From positions 248,001 to 312,000 of the forward strand of contig JALMQS010000820.1 in the NCBI GenBank assembly GCA_024734495.1: DNA of 64,000 nt, in the 5' to 3' direction. This DNA comes from Forficula auricularia (taxonomy: Eukaryota; Arthropoda; Insecta; Dermaptera; Forficulidae). The position numbers and the translations under genes are program-made. Below are positions 11,591 to 23,821 of the stretch, piece by piece (the first letter of the stretch is position 1; every line of letters starts with the position of its first letter). The notes below the pieces were generated by a model. That model saw only the letters and a program-made list of their open reading frames with translations. It was not told where the DNA came from and made no database searches.

Positions 11591-12234
11591 TAAATAATAT
11601 TGCAACTGTATATAATTATGTTAATATAAAAATGTAAATATTGTAAAAAAATAAAAAAGAAAGAAACTGGCCAAATGGATCCATTTCCGAGGTCATTAAA
11701 TAAAAAAAAATAAAAAAATAATGTAATGAACTTTAAATTATATTTCATTTAAATTGAGAGTATCTAATAATTTCTTTCTCGTTCTTGTCAATATATTATT
11801 CTTTCTATTTACACCTTTTTAACAAAAATAAATAACATTTTATTGATATCATTTCCAATCGATAAACTGCGTCTTTTTATGGGTTGCTAAACTGTAATAA
11901 GTATCTTATTTAGGCCAGAGGTGAAAAAAATGCAATGGCTCGCCCTAGATATACACATATACACAGTTCAATCACTCTATTAAAAACTTTTTGATTAAAT
12001 ATAGATTATGGAAGATCTTGTTCATGCCAGTTTTATGCACGTTTTCATTTGAGTTCACAGAATTGATGTTTTCTACGTCGATTGCATTTTTATAGTCGAT
12101 TTTTGATGATAAAAAAAAGTAAACACCCAGACGTTATCTTTGCTATAAAGTTTTCATTGCTAACAAAATATACTTGTGAATATTCCACACGACTTGTACT
12201 TATCCGTTTTTTATTACAAACAATTTTAGATTAA
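11591..12234. other. AT-rich intergenic stretch
   Basis: Only A/T-rich low-complexity sequence and the repeat tail near 11720 are seen; no gene. Confidence 0.4.
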
Positions 12235-12870
12235 ATAACTAAATATAATCGAATGTATTCTACATTTGATTCAATCGCGAATCTAATGTAAGGAATTTTT
12301 GTCAAATATTGAGTGAACTTATATATTTCTAACCTGAAATAATGATTTTAAATAAGATTTCAAATAAGCGCGGTCAAAATAATTCTCGTTGACGTATCAA
12401 TTATTCTTTGATATATTAATGAGAAAAAATTATAAAATTTATTTAAAATCATTATTTCAAGTAAGAAATATATAAGTTCAGATATTATTTTCACTCAATA
12501 TTTGACAAAAATTCACTACATTAGATTCGCGATTGAATCAAATTTAGAAAACATTCGATTAATTAATGGCAAGCATCTAACATACATGCTAATAGATCAA
12601 GCGCTCTGGACTGGGAGATCGAATATATAACATCTGAGATTTCAAATTCACTTGGTGATCCATCCGAATGTCATGCGGGCTATAACGCGAAATGACGTTG
12701 GATTGTAGCTAAATGGATCACATCTTTTTCTCTCTTGGTCCAGAATTAAGACTCCGCAGACTCCAATAGCGTAATCCGCAGTAGTCACGCGATAAATATC
12801 TTTTTCAAAATAATTCTCGTTGACGTATCAATTATTCTTTGATATATTAATGAGAAAAAAATTAAAAATT
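12235..12870. repeat. Mosaic palindromic repeat, copy 1
   Basis: TTTGATTCAATCGCGAATCT and its inverted form bracket the left part, with the inverted motif TATCAATTATTCTTTGATATATTAATGAG in the centre. The right part carries ACATCTGAGATTTC...GGTGATCCATCCGAATGTCATGCGGGC...GGACC... and again ends in the ATTATTCTTTGATATATTAATGAG motif. The same blocks, in part inverted, make up 58641-59590. It is a long non-coding foldback family. Confidence 0.75.
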
Positions 12871-13290
12871 TAACTAAATATAGTAAATTAGATGGAAAAT
12901 TAAATTCTCCTTAGATTCAGAAAAATTTCCAATAAGCCATTAACCAAACAATTCACACTTTATATCTTCTGAAATTCTTGAGATATCAAATTTGTTCTTA
13001 TTTGTCTTTGAAAAGAATAGAATGAGTGAATTTGTGGAATTTTCATAAGCTAAGGCAGTTATAGACACCGATAAGGGCGAAAATCACGTAAAATTACTTC
13101 TTAGGGGCTATCATTTGAAAATCAATTACATTTTTAAATTGTTAAAAAGAGTTAAAATTATATCGAGTTTATGTTTCGAATTTCGTAGTTCTGAGACTTA
13201 TGGTTGCGAAACGTAGGTGGGTACCTACATATACGTACGTATGTACGCTCTGACCAATGGATTTTTAGTCACTTTTGCGCCTCAAAATAT
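12871..13290. other. AT-rich intergenic stretch
   Basis: No gene or repeat recognised beyond a short GTACGTATGTAC palindrome near 13235. Confidence 0.4.
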
Positions 13291-13491
13291 AAAGATAAAA
13301 GTAAATAAATATTATATGAAATATTCATTTAATATGAGTTATTTCTAGGTCACTTGTTTCACATTAAAATTAAAAAATAAAAGATGTAAATTTTTTAATT
13401 TTAATGTGAAACAAGTGACCTAGAAATCTTTAACTCATAGTAAATGAATATTTCATATAATATTTATTTACTTTTATCTTTATTAAAGATG
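13291..13491. repeat. Near-perfect 200-bp palindrome
   Basis: AAAGATAAAAGTAAATAAAT...CTAGGTCACTTGTTTCACATTAAAATT on the left is mirrored as AATTTTAATGTGAAACAAGTGACCTAG...ATTTATTTACTTTTATCTTT on the right, with a loop of only about 20 bases. Immediately to its right lies TTACCTTGCACTAACACCACAATCTC, an inverted copy of a sequence at about 8527-8556. Confidence 0.8.
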
Positions 13492-14570
13492 TTTACCTTG
13501 CACTAACACCACAATCTCTATTAATGATCACAATATTCGGTTTTATGTTCTCTAAATCAGGTCTCAAACTATTAAGGGTATCGATTCCTTACACCTAGAA
13601 GTCACAAAGTGAAATGAACTTTTTTCATCTTGGAAATAGAAGCTCTCAAAGTTTCAGGACCCAGGCAGGTGATTGCAATACTTCACATTATATCCTAAAT
13701 CATTACATGATATAGAAAATATATGTGAAAGTAAAAATTAGACTGTCATTACTTAAAGAGATCTTAACAGAGATACCTCACACCTATAGTAATTTAAGAT
13801 ATAGTACCTAAGTATAGTTTTATATTATTATGGTGTCAAAGATGATTATATACATGTCTATTATAGTTATAGAACGAAATATGTCTTAAACTATTGCCGT
13901 GCACGTCACTTCCTTCTCTTCCTAAGATCTCGGATTCAAACTATTCTCCCTTTCAATCAAACTTTACAAACTCTCAGGTATGCTTTTAAGCTAATCAACT
14001 TCAAATATAATCTTTCAAATTATCGAGAATTGCTGCTTCCCAGGCAGCTCTAGCTTTGATTGAATTCTCACATTTTTTAGCAGTGTGCTTAAAACCGTTG
14101 AGAAAAATCTGTGTTTCGATCCGATAGTCATGATAACTTAAGAACCGAAAATCGTAGAACTAAAGAAACAAGAGTCTGTCAAATAGTGAATTCGAGGTGT
14201 TATGGATAATGTTTATTATGTCAGAAGGGAACCAGTCAAATAATAATAAATAATTAACCATAACACTTCGAATTCAATAGTTGACAATCTCTCGTGATTT
14301 TCTCTAGAAATTTTAGCTCTACTAGTAATTTTAACTTTTATATTCAAGTTGTAGTACGTTCCTTCTGGTGCCAAAATATTTTCATAAGTTCAATAGAATT
14401 TTGAAAAACAAATTTTTGATAGTTATAGCATATGGTCTCTTGGTCTGTCCTGAAAGAGTTATAAAGATTAATTAATTTATTTAAAATTCCCCAGCTTCAT
14501 ATGTTTACCCCAAAATATTGACAGTCTCTTTGTATCTTCATACTTTAGTGAAAGTTTTTTCTTTTTAACC
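13492..14570. other. AT-rich stretch with one small inverted repeat
   Basis: No gene. At 14171-14293 an inverted repeat of about 33 bp (GTCTGTCAAATAGTGAATTC / GAATTCAATAGTTGACAATC) forms a small foldback; no duplication was identified beside it. Confidence 0.5.
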
Positions 14571-15625
14571 GACTTTGGAAAAACAGGAAGTTATCGATTC
14601 ACCGGAATGTCTGTTTTTTTGTGATTGAACATTTATTTCTCTTTACCATGTGGACCGATTTCAATGAATGTTTTTGCATTGGGTCCAATCTAGTACCCGA
14701 TTGGTCCAGTTTTTTTTAATTGGTATTCGACCTTTTTTGTTGTGTATGTTTACTCATAACTTCTTTGTTTATAGACCGATTTTGACGATTATTCTTTTAT
14801 TGGAAAGGGGGTACCTTAGGGGTGATCCCATATTAATTTGATCAAGTTCTGATGATGTTTGTTCGTCGATTTCTCTTTCCCATGTGGACCGATTTCGATG
14901 ATTTTTTTTGCCTTGGGTTCACTATAGTCGCCAATTGGTCCCGTAGAAATTTCATTGATATTGGAGCTTTTTTGTTATGTATGTTCACGCATAACTTCTT
15001 TGTTCATGGACCGATTGGTCTCTATCTCCTTAAATAGCGCTCTGAGAGCCTTAAAACAAACGAATTTATAATATTTTTATAAAATTTCCCATCAAAATCT
15101 TTTTTTGTCTTTAATATCTTTAAACGTCTCTATCTCCTTAAATAACGCTCTGGGAAACTATTCTTAACATCACTAAAAAGAGAAAAATTTAAAAAAAATT
15201 TAGAAAAAAAACCGACTTTAAAAAAATTGAATGCAACAAATAAAATAATAAAGAACTCAAAAACCAAACAAAATGCACTAAAAAGTATAAAATGATTATC
15301 TAATTTATTTACAACTAAACGATTGTTACATAAAAACACTTTTTGAAGTCGGTGCCAAACAAAATATATAAACGTGCTTACGCGATGTTGTCTTCATTAC
15401 CCGCTAAACGTACTAAGTAAGATCCATCGAGTGCGATTCATTAAATGTACCCATATGTTTGGCACCGACTTCAAAAGGGATTTCATGTAACAATTTCATC
15501 GTTTAGTTGTAATTAAATTAGATAATTATTTTATACCTTTTAGTACATTTTATTGGATTTTTGAATTCTTATTATTTTATAGGTTGCATTTAATTTTTTT
15601 GAAGTCTTTTTTTCTAAAAATTATC
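14571..15625. repeat. 'ACCGACTTC' foldback family, copy 1
   Basis: It begins TTTTTAACCGACTTTGG and ends TTTTTTTGAAGTC, so the outer ends are inverted. Inside, the second half is itself a palindrome: ACCGACTTTAAAAAAATTGA...CTTTTTGAAGTCGGTGCC and its inverted copy GGCACCGACTTCAAAAG...TTGAAGTC surround a spacer at about 15359-15460. The first half contains several copies of the motif 'tgaaccgatttcgatgattctttt'. Other copies are at 35611-36680, 43281-43990, 48490-48750 and 54371-54890. The small frames inside have no protein character. Element class unknown. Confidence 0.8.
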
Positions 15626-16049
15626 TTTTTAATGAAATTAGCTGACGAAAATATGAAAAACCAGTTAAGATTTCACATGAAATATTGAAAAAGATTTAGA
15701 AAAATTAATTAAGCGAAAACAAACACAGATATCACACTAAAAGAAGTAGCCATTGATATTTGTTTGTTATTTAAACATAATGTATAGTATACGAGTAGTT
15801 TGTCTTCTTCTGTCTGTTCTTAACCAGCTCTAAAATATGTGGAAAACAAAACAATTCTTGAAAGTTTTGAATTTTTCCTCCAATTCTCTTTAGGGAAGAT
15901 TAAACAGCAATCAAGTCCGTTTTATAATAAAAAATGTCATTAGAATTTCAACGGATCTATCACAATTTGTTAATGTCATTTAGAATTAGAGGAGCGTTTC
16001 AAGAACTGCCTCGTTTTTCCGTGTTATGAGGTCACATGGATGGATGGAT
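15626..16049. other. AT-rich intergenic stretch
   Basis: Nothing recognisable. Confidence 0.4.
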
Positions 16050-16260
16050 GATGCGCTTCTTCTGGCACAGTTCCATCCAAGTCCATGAGTAATGACGTCA
16101 TTGGCTCCCCTCTATTTATATTTGTACTACGTGGTTGAACGAAGTGTTGTGGATTCTGTTTCGGTTCAGTTCCGAAATGAACCCCCCCAGACAAACCTGT
16201 GAGGGATTCCCAGGAGGGATCCAGGCGACTACACCGCTGATTCATTTCGGCGTAATAGCC
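16050..16260. promoter_or_regulatory. GC-richer island with promoter-like motifs
   Basis: This 200-bp patch stands out from its AT-rich surroundings. It contains the palindromic cAMP-response element TGACGTCA (16093-16100), overlapping an inverted CCAAT box (ATTGG), and about 12 bases on the sequence TATTTATATTT (TATAAATA on the minus strand). The order CRE, CCAAT, TATA would fit a plus-strand promoter. A 73-codon minus-strand frame covers most of it but resembles nothing known to me. It could also be part of an unrecognised repeat; the motif match is the only evidence. Confidence 0.3.
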
Positions 16261-16929
16261 GTGTAATTGATTTCAACCCTCGCTCATGTCGAGTTCGTTG
16301 ATTCAGCCGTCTATTCTGAAGGATGATCTTAAAAGCTACAGCTGGGATTTTGTCTTATATTATGAAATATATTTCCCCGAAATGCTACACCATTAATCAA
16401 CGTTTTTTTACCTTCGCTTTTATATAATAAGTGAAATATTAAAATCTCATCGCCGTAATTCATTTTTGAACATCTTTTAATAATACCAATATAATCAATA
16501 TGGATTTCTTTTTTTAATACTAAATGAATGTATACCATATCAATTATAGTATAGTGTGAGTTTTAACTAACAATACTCATTTTTTGGTCCCCCTAGACTA
16601 GGAGTTGTCGATATCGACTTCCAGTTGTCGATATAACATTATTAGGCGTCGATTCGAGCTCAGGGATCTAATGGGATCGATAGAAAAATATTGTAATTTT
16701 ACATTATACTTATATATTATTTATTCCTGAGGATTAAATGGAAGGCAGTCTAGGACGAGTGGTTCCCGGTTGATCCTTTATTTGAATGATTTTATTAATA
16801 TTTTAAGCCATGACTATGATAAAACCTGTTTTTTTTAATTTAACTTTTAAAATTATTTAAACTCACTTTTAAAATTATTTAAACAATTTTTAAAATTAAT
16901 TTTTTATTTTTCCAAAACTTAAGGGACTT
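16261..16929. other. AT-rich intergenic stretch
   Basis: No gene. A direct repeat of GTTGTCGATAT at about 16606-16632 is the only local structure. Confidence 0.4.
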
Positions 16930-16937
16930 ATGTAGAA

Positions 16938-17103
16938 TGAGGGCTGAACCGCGATTGGAATTAGGTGTACACCGTCTTTGGAATTATGAGGAATTATTTT
17001 AGAATTCATTAGGTAATGCCTCCTTCATCTATTGTCTTCTACTTGGAAATGAAAGTGGAAGTGGAAGTAGGTGTACACGATATTAGTTCGCAGCTCACAC
17101 CTC
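16938..17103. mobile_element. Miniature TIR element with 8-bp target duplication, copy 2
   Basis: TGAGGGCTGAACCGCGATTGG at the left and the worn inverted GCAGCTCACACCTC at the right, with inner GGTGTACACC and its inverse. ATGTAGAA flanks both ends (16930-16937, 17104-17111). It belongs with 4035-4240 and 41330-41473; the third copy shares the same interior on the opposite strand. Confidence 0.8.
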
Positions 17104-17113
17104 ATGTAGAATA

Positions 17114-17481
17114 TTTAATTTTATAAATTTTAGGGTTTATTTAGGTACACAAGTTAAACAATTAGAGTAATTTCAGTTAATTAGCATTATTTATTTCATA
17201 GAATTATTACTAGACAGTTTCAGTCCCCACTGGTAGAACTTCTTCAGTGGTAGGTACCTACTCATCATATATTGTAAAATGTTCCATGTTTCTTTGAAGA
17301 AAAGATGTTGGAAACCCAATTTGTTTTTTTATTTTAAGATTCTTCCAAGTACTCTAAGATGGTCTACCAGTGGTGACCAAAACTATCTAATAAATCTATG
17401 AAATAAATATTGTTAATTAACTGAAATCACTCTAATTGTTTAACTTGTGTGACTAAATAAACCATAAAATTTATAAAAAAA
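17114..17481. repeat. Foldback with about 118-bp arms
   Basis: TTTATAAATTTTAGGGTTTA...CACTGGTAGA (about 17114-17236) is repeated inverted at about 17362-17480 with roughly ten differences. The left arm contains the hammerhead-like motif at 17213-17247. It starts only 11 bases after the 16938-17103 element. No coding content. Confidence 0.75.
17213..17247 (-). ncRNA. Hammerhead-ribozyme-like core
   Basis: On the minus strand: CTGAAGA (17241-17247), stem II AGTTC...GGACT, GAAAC, one base, GTC (17213-17215). Unlike the other copies, the base after CUGANGA is paired, so the core obeys the canonical hammerhead rules. Stem I is weaker: TACCA against TAGTA, four of five pairs. The cleavage triplet would be GUC. 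Activity is not shown. Confidence 0.4.
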
Positions 17482-17671
17482 ATGTCCTTTTAAAACCCAC
17501 TTATAGTTCAAATCATTTTCTAATAGTTGTTCTAATTCTTAAATTTTATAAAAATCATGTTTCGTTGAGAAAAATTTTACAAGTTTAAAAAGATTTAGAA
17601 ACCTAAGACTAACTAGATTGTATCCTCTCAAAAAATTTTAGAAAAATCTATTATTATTTATTCTTCATATT

Positions 17672-17932
17672 TAGATGTTAAATAAAACTGCAGCAAATTT
17701 CTCAATGTAATATAATTTTATTTGGCGTTCCGCCGACTTTTTTGGATCATCAAAAATACCCTTCTTCAGGCTAGAGACTAGTAAGCTGAACTTTCATCAG
17801 AGAGTTCGAACTTATTCACAACTTTCCAAGATATTCTCTCTCCAATTTCACTTGAATTGATTCACGTCGGCGTAAGTCTAAATTTAATTTAATTACAACG
17901 ATAATGATAGTCGCAGTTTTATTTAACATCTA
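17672..17932. mobile_element. Small TIR element
   Basis: The 20-bp end TAGATGTTAAATAAAACTGC (17672-17691) is exactly inverted at 17913-17932. It is 261 bp with no frame. The interior contains CTTCTTCAGGC and a GATCATC stretch that look like a decayed form of the hammerhead-like motif. No clear target duplication. Confidence 0.7.
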
Positions 17933-19537
17933 TAATAAATAAATAAATAAATAAATAAAAAATTAACCATCTTCACATCTTATTATTTTCGTAATATACT
18001 TTTAGATATTTTTTATTTTAATATTAATTTGTTATAAGTAAAATTTGGGATAAATAAAAGTCATGTAGTGTGCACTAAATTGGCAAGATTATTTTTACTT
18101 TTTGGCCTAGAAATTAAAAAAATAAAAATATTCGGTTATACACATAAAGAGGAATTAAAAATGTATATTTTACAGCTATCAATATTAAACCTTTGTTTGA
18201 TCTCGCTGGTATTATTATATGTTATATTATAATAATAATGAAGAAAGGTTAATACTACAAACGTTGACATGTTTGACAGTTTAATTTATATTATTATTAA
18301 TAATATTAATGCAAACAATGATTCTATGATATCCCATCAGTCATCAACTCATCATATTATAAACAGCTTCATAATATTTTTCGAAAGAATTTTCAATTTA
18401 CAAATTTTAATATAGCAAGAAAAAATGTTCTTATAATTCTAGGCTCGTCATCTTTTTGATAATATATCATAGATGGGTGTCACTCTGGGCCTTGACCTCA
18501 CCATCTTAATTCTGTATAAAAGCTTCTATACTAATAGGAAATCCGACCTTATCTAGCTCACTGGTAAAACCAAAGCTTTAAAATGGAGTTTGATAAAAAA
18601 ATTAAAATTCGGAAAGTTTAAAAAATAAATTAAAAAAAAAACTTTTAAATGTTTCTAAATTTTTGCCAATTTCTCGGAAACAGCTCCAATTCCAAATTCG
18701 CTATATCGAGTAAAAATTACCGTAATGAGTTTATTTTTTGTTTTTTTGAAATGGTTTTATACATTTGTTCAAATGAATTTTTAGTTTTTGGTATTCGGTA
18801 TTAAAATAAAGTGGAACCCTAATAGTGTCGCTGTAATGTCAGTCATAACGACTGTCTGAGTATTATAGCTCATAAGTTAAATGTTAAATAAGAAACAAAC
18901 TTAAAATTAACAAGTTAAAAAAACTTCTTATATCCCCTGAAATCAAAAATCATATTAAAAATTTTAATCTGATAATTTTTGGGGAAGAGAAGTGGAGTTG
19001 TTGTCCAATCAAAAATCAAAAATATTTTTTTATTATGATCTGTGAATAGTGTTGTCAACTTTGTAGAAAAAATCCGGGACCAAAGAAAAAAAAAGAAAAT
19101 TGAAAATATTTTTTATACATCAAAAACTTCCTGTAGCCGTGAGACTTTCAAAATCTAGACGCAGATTCAGGAAAAATCTCAGAAAATCCGGGATGTTTGG
19201 AAACTCTAGGTGTGAGGTATTTAGGTAGGTAGGATCCCTTTCAGCAGAATTAGGATAATTTTTTTAAAAGAAATCCCATTTTTTGATATTTTTGTATCCG
19301 AGTTCAGAAATGGTTTGACCTAAAATTTGGTAAATTTTAATTATTTCTTCTAATGAACCCCAAATAACAACGATTTTTGATATCTTATGTATTTTGGAAA
19401 ATATCATCGTTTTCACTATATATACAAAAAAAAATATGACTTAATATTTAATTTATAATAATTTAGATACAAAATCTCCAATTCTGAATTAGCCGGCTTT
19501 TTATTGTTGACTAATCGTTAACTTTCGCCCGGATCTC
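17933..19537. other. AT-rich stretch with (AATA)n
   Basis: A short (AATA)n microsatellite lies at about 17936-17960. The rest is AT-rich and holds no gene, TIR pair or LINE tail that I can recognise. Confidence 0.45.
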
Positions 19538-19540
19538 TAA

Positions 19541-19677
19541 GGGCCGGTTGTATGTCGCAAAGTAAATGCTGGAACTTTCATTGCCTGTCATCTGATTGGC
19601 CATCCCAGTGGCTCCATTTACCATCTACCGTTTGTTAGTGGTAAAAAAGCATTTACTTTGCGACATACAACAGGCCC
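19541..19677. mobile_element. PIF/Harbinger-type MITE
   Basis: GGGCCGGTTGTATGTCGCAA...AAATGC (29 bp) is inverted at the right end as GCATTT...TTGCGACATACAACAGGCCC, with one mismatch. TAA flanks both sides (19538-19540, 19678-19680), the 3-bp duplication typical of PIF/Harbinger. Length is 137 bp with no coding capacity. Confidence 0.85.
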
Positions 19678-19680
19678 TAA

Positions 19681-21811
19681 GACCATAAAGGAGCTTGGAA
19701 CGCTCGGGGCTAGTTCTGTCGTCCCTTTTCCAAACCCTTTCCTAATAATAATTTTATTCATGTACTTTTCCCATGTCTTTCTTTTTTTTAGGCAGCCCTT
19801 CAAAGGTTTTCTTTAGATAATATCGAACTCTATTAATTTATGATTACAAACTTTTCTATTTAGTTAATTTAACAAATAAGGAAATACGGATTTGGACGAA
19901 AAAGTGAAATGAAAACGCTTTTCTCAAATTCTAGTGTTTGGCAATTTTATGTCAACGAAAGCTAAAATTTAAAATTATTTAAAAATGTAAATTATTAGCT
20001 ACATTGATAGCTCCATATAATGTTTAAATATTTTTCTAACTTTCGGCATTTTTTAAAATCTAAACTAGAAATTCCAAAATCTAATGAATACTTTTTAAAG
20101 GTTCAGATCAAAAGTAAAACGGGACCTTATTAGTGTTGATACAAAATTTGCCGGTCTGTTTGTCTCTCTGTCCGTCTGTCAGAACAAGCTAATAAGATAC
20201 AAACTTGAAATTTATGTTTCATATGTAATATATTATACTTATTTTTCAGAGGGTTGAAGAAGTACTATATCAGCCAAAGTAAGGATGCACCGGGTACAAT
20301 AAAATTCCCAGAGTAAAATAGTTTTAGCCATCTTCATTTATTGGGCTACAGAAATATTTAAATCGTTGATAACATCTCCAACAACTATCCTTATTTTTCC
20401 CAAAATTAAAAGTTGTATTAAAATTTTATTCAAATTATTATTTTCGAGATGGACGAAATTTTTATAGGGTCGAAAATAATTTTTTTTCGCGCTGTGTCGC
20501 TATGAGTTATCTCTGTAAAGATCTTTTTAAGTATGGTAGAATTAAGCTAATTTTGTTTTAATTTAATTCATATTGGTTCTCAAATGGCCATTTATAGGGA
20601 TTTTTGTACCTGTCGCCATCCAAAAGAGACTTAAATTAAAATTATAGGGAAATTCGACTTATTCCCTCACTTTCTCCTTATCACTGACAATTAAGAGTGA
20701 ATTAGATATCTTAAGTATTTTGGAAGATTTAAGGTGCGAAACCTTACTTATGCAAAAGTTCGACCTCATTTCTTATAACCTGCAATAAATCTAAACCTAA
20801 TATGCTAGATACATAAAAACGAAATCCAAATGTGCTTAAAAATCTATTAACACAAATATTCAACCCCCATTGCTTAACATTTGCAAATCTGAGAATATCC
20901 ACCTTTAGTCGATTCAATTGAAATGCAAGCAGCATCACTAACAGAGGATCTGTAGTTCAAGGAAGCAAAACGCCCTAATCCCCCAAGGAGCCACCGGTTA
21001 CTCAAAGGTATAATATTTCAAACAAAACTTGTCTGGTATGGTTTACCGTCAATTAAACTTGCGGGAAACTAATATTAGCAATCTATAGACAAAGAGGGCC
21101 AGCAGTTTTTAATAAAGGATACCCTCTGTACTCCTTTGAAATTATTGATTAATTAGACCAATAGGAAAGATAGAAGTTTAATTAATATCTTTATAAAATG
21201 TGGACTTAGGATTCAGGAACAAACAGGCTAAGTAATTAATTTTTGAAATTTGAGGAAAATATCCTAAGAGATAGCTATTCTTAGATAAGCCAAGTTCAAC
21301 TTAAATGGAAGCTTAAAATAATTATAAATTTTTAGGTAATAATAAAATATCTATTTTATTACTAAGGCCCCGTGAGGCAGACTCTCATATTGAAATCACG
21401 CGAAAAAAATGAAAACTGTCAAAACTCGGCTCTCTGTCTGCAAATTTTGCAGATGGTCGTGGAGAAAGTAAATTCTCGCACCCAGCTAGGATTTGAGCTG
21501 TCCAAATAATACATTTAAATATTGGCAAGAATAACGTTAAGCGTAACATCTTTTCAAGATATATAAAACTATTAAATACATGTAAAATATATACATGTTA
21601 TAGTTAAAGTATAAATTGACTATAATGAGGACAAGACATTAGTCAAAGCACAAATATTGTCATCTTATTATGAAAATTTGGTTTATGAACACATCTTATA
21701 TTAAAATAATCTTGTAAATACTTTAACATAAAGAGTGTATACATTGTCTAGTGAAAGTATTAATAAATTCACTTGTGCATACTTTGAATGTTTTAGTCAA
21801 TGTTATATACG
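19681..21811. other. AT-rich stretch, no recognised element
   Basis: No gene can be supported. A 64-codon minus-strand frame at 20744-20938 has a fairly ordinary residue mix but no motif and no splice context. A GC-neutral patch near 21360-21490 shows nothing recognisable. Confidence 0.4.
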
Positions 21812-22465
21812 TTAGGTTGGCCCTTATTTTGGGTATTTTCGAATTTTTACACTGGCAAGGGCTCATATGGTTTGAAATAAATAGAAAAAAATATCCCCCA
21901 AGTTTCAAGCCCCTATCTCAATTTTAACCTATGCCTCAGAGCGATGCAAGTTTCTCCATCTAAATAACATTTCGTTTTTGGCATTGAACAATCAATTTTT
22001 TATTCGGGCCAAAGCTTTGGTTTAAAAAATTTGAAACTCTGTAGATTTCATCCTTATAATAGTAGCTACTCTTCAGAATTTTTACAGATTTGTAGCCATT
22101 ATAATTTTGGAGCCTATATCTTACTAACACTAAGATATGGCAGTATTTTATCTAGCTGTAACTCTAAAATTATAATGACTAAAAATCTGAAAAAACTCTG
22201 AAGGATAGCTACTATTATAAGGGTAAAGTTTACAGAAATTCAAATTTTTTTGAAATATTACTTCGGAATAAAAAATTGAACGTTCAATGGCAAAAACCCC
22301 ATGTTATTTATTGTAGATGGGAAACTTGCATCGCTATGAGGCACAGGTTAAAATTCGAGATAGGGACTTGGAAACCTGGAAGATATTTTTTTTTATTTAT
22401 TTCGAACCATATGAGTCCCTGCCAGCGTAAAAATTCGAAAATACCCAAAATAAGGGCCACCCTAA
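21812..22465. mobile_element. Long-TIR foldback element
   Basis: TTAGGTTGGCCCTTATTTTGGG at the left matches the inverted ...CCCAAAATAAGGGCCACCCTAA at the right. The similarity continues inward for about 280 bp on each arm (for example GCGATGCAAGTTTCTCCATC against GATGGGAAACTTGCATCGC). The central part is also roughly mirror-paired. No transposase. A related end, AAAATAAGGACCATCCTAA, is at about 3126-3146. Confidence 0.8.
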
Positions 22466-22884
22466 TATACATACATTAATAGTGTGTAAATCTTCAAATT
22501 CAAAATTTTATTTGAAATATACTTATAGTGATTTTCATAAAAATGTGTAACGTAATATATTATAATAGATAGAATGTTATTTTTTAATGATTTTGTTACG
22601 GTCCCAAATTATAGCCCCCTATAAAATTCCTAAAATAATAATATATTATAAATAAATATAATATATTATTATTATTAGTATTGCATCAGGCTAACTTGGG
22701 AATATCTCCCATGCCTGTTTCTTTCCCACGCAAATAGTACAGACATATGCAACACGTGTAAACAAATACATAAAGTAACTTTTAAGGAGATAGGTGTTGG
22801 TTCTAGGTGAAACATTTTAATATAATAATAAAACTTGAGTAAAATGCAAGGTAGATTTTTTTTAAATACATAAAGACACAAGGT
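22466..22884. other. AT-rich intergenic stretch
   Basis: No gene. Contains GATAGGTGTTGGTTCTAGGTGAAACAT, a relative of the short dispersed motif at 8530 and 13495. Confidence 0.4.
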
Positions 22885-23240
22885 GATGTTGTAGTCCTAA
22901 ACTGCTGACACTAATCACGTCCACCCTTAGTCACCCATTCTAAGACACATGGACGGGAGCCGACCGCCTCAATGCACTCTCCGTTGATCTATCTACTTTT
23001 GCAGACCTAATCAACAATTCTATATAAAAGCCCCAAAACTGAAAAGTAGTCAGCTCAGAGCTCAGAATCGTTAGGTAACCCAGGGAGCTCGAGCTCACCC
23101 ATGTTGTATTTTCTATAAGTAGAACCAGTCTAAGCTCTCATTTTGTAATTAACATCTTTAATAAAATAAATTCATTTATTAATTTAAATTAACTTCGTCT
23201 TTCTGTTGCTCGAGAACCTCGCATATTTTTTAGAGACCAA
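22885..23240 (+). promoter_or_regulatory. Possible solo LTR or promoter
   Basis: A GC-richer patch reads TATATAAAAGCCCC (about 23018-23031), then about 30 bases on AGTCAGCTCAGAGCTCAG, and later AATAAA (about 23160) followed by AT-rich sequence. A TATA box, start-like region and poly(A) signal within 350 bp is the layout of an LTR. No second copy, target duplication or secure ends were found here, so a host promoter remains possible. Confidence 0.35.
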
Positions 23241-23279
23241 ACGCAACGGCTTAATTACGGCGGCGAATCACCCACGGAA

Positions 23280-23720
23280 CATGCGCGTATCCAGGGGGGA
23301 TGGGGGCGACCCCCCCCCCCAAAGCATTGGAGATCAACATTTTTTAATAATCTATTTTGAAAATAAAGTTCTATGTGTGTGTGTGGGGGGGGGGTCTCTG
23401 CCCCCCCCCCCCCCCCTTCAGTTTGGACAATTCGATCGCGACACACTTTCGAGATAAAAAGTAGATCTTATATACCCCTGAACTATATAGTTCAATTGAA
23501 CTAGTTCCATATAATGAACGAACTATAAAAGAACTATTCCCTAAAAAGAACGATTTTTCCCATCTGTATTAAATATGTTGAAAAAGGAAATGAATTTAAA
23601 AATATAATGCTCTTTTTATTTAGTTTAAGATAGGATCCATTTTTCACATTAAGGGGGGGGTAAAACTCAGTGGCTGCCGACCGCCCCCCCCCCAAATCAG
23701 AGGTCTAGATCCGCCCCGGA
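23280..23720. repeat. Repeat fragments with long C and G tracts
   Basis: GGGGCGACCC...CAAAGCATTGGAGATCAACAT (about 23302-23341) recurs inverted at about 63133-63175. Runs of 10-16 C or G sit at 23308, 23383 and 23401, and ATCCGCCCCGG near 23716 resembles the hAT-type end seen at 62883-62976. The open frames across the C tracts are artefacts of base composition. Confidence 0.5.
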
Positions 23721-23821
23721 ATCGATCGTTCTCCACACTATCAGGCAGCTTAATTCTGAATAACAGGCTGCCTAAAATATTTGTTAGGTCCTTAATACCA
23801 TAGGGGGCGACGACAATTTAT

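Noticed and set aside
20744..20938. 64-codon minus-strand frame with protein-like composition
   Set aside because: No motif, splice context or neighbouring exon; chance openness in AT-rich DNA is equally likely.
23206..23457. Overlapping Gly/Pro-rich frames on both strands
   Set aside because: Translations of long C and G tracts.
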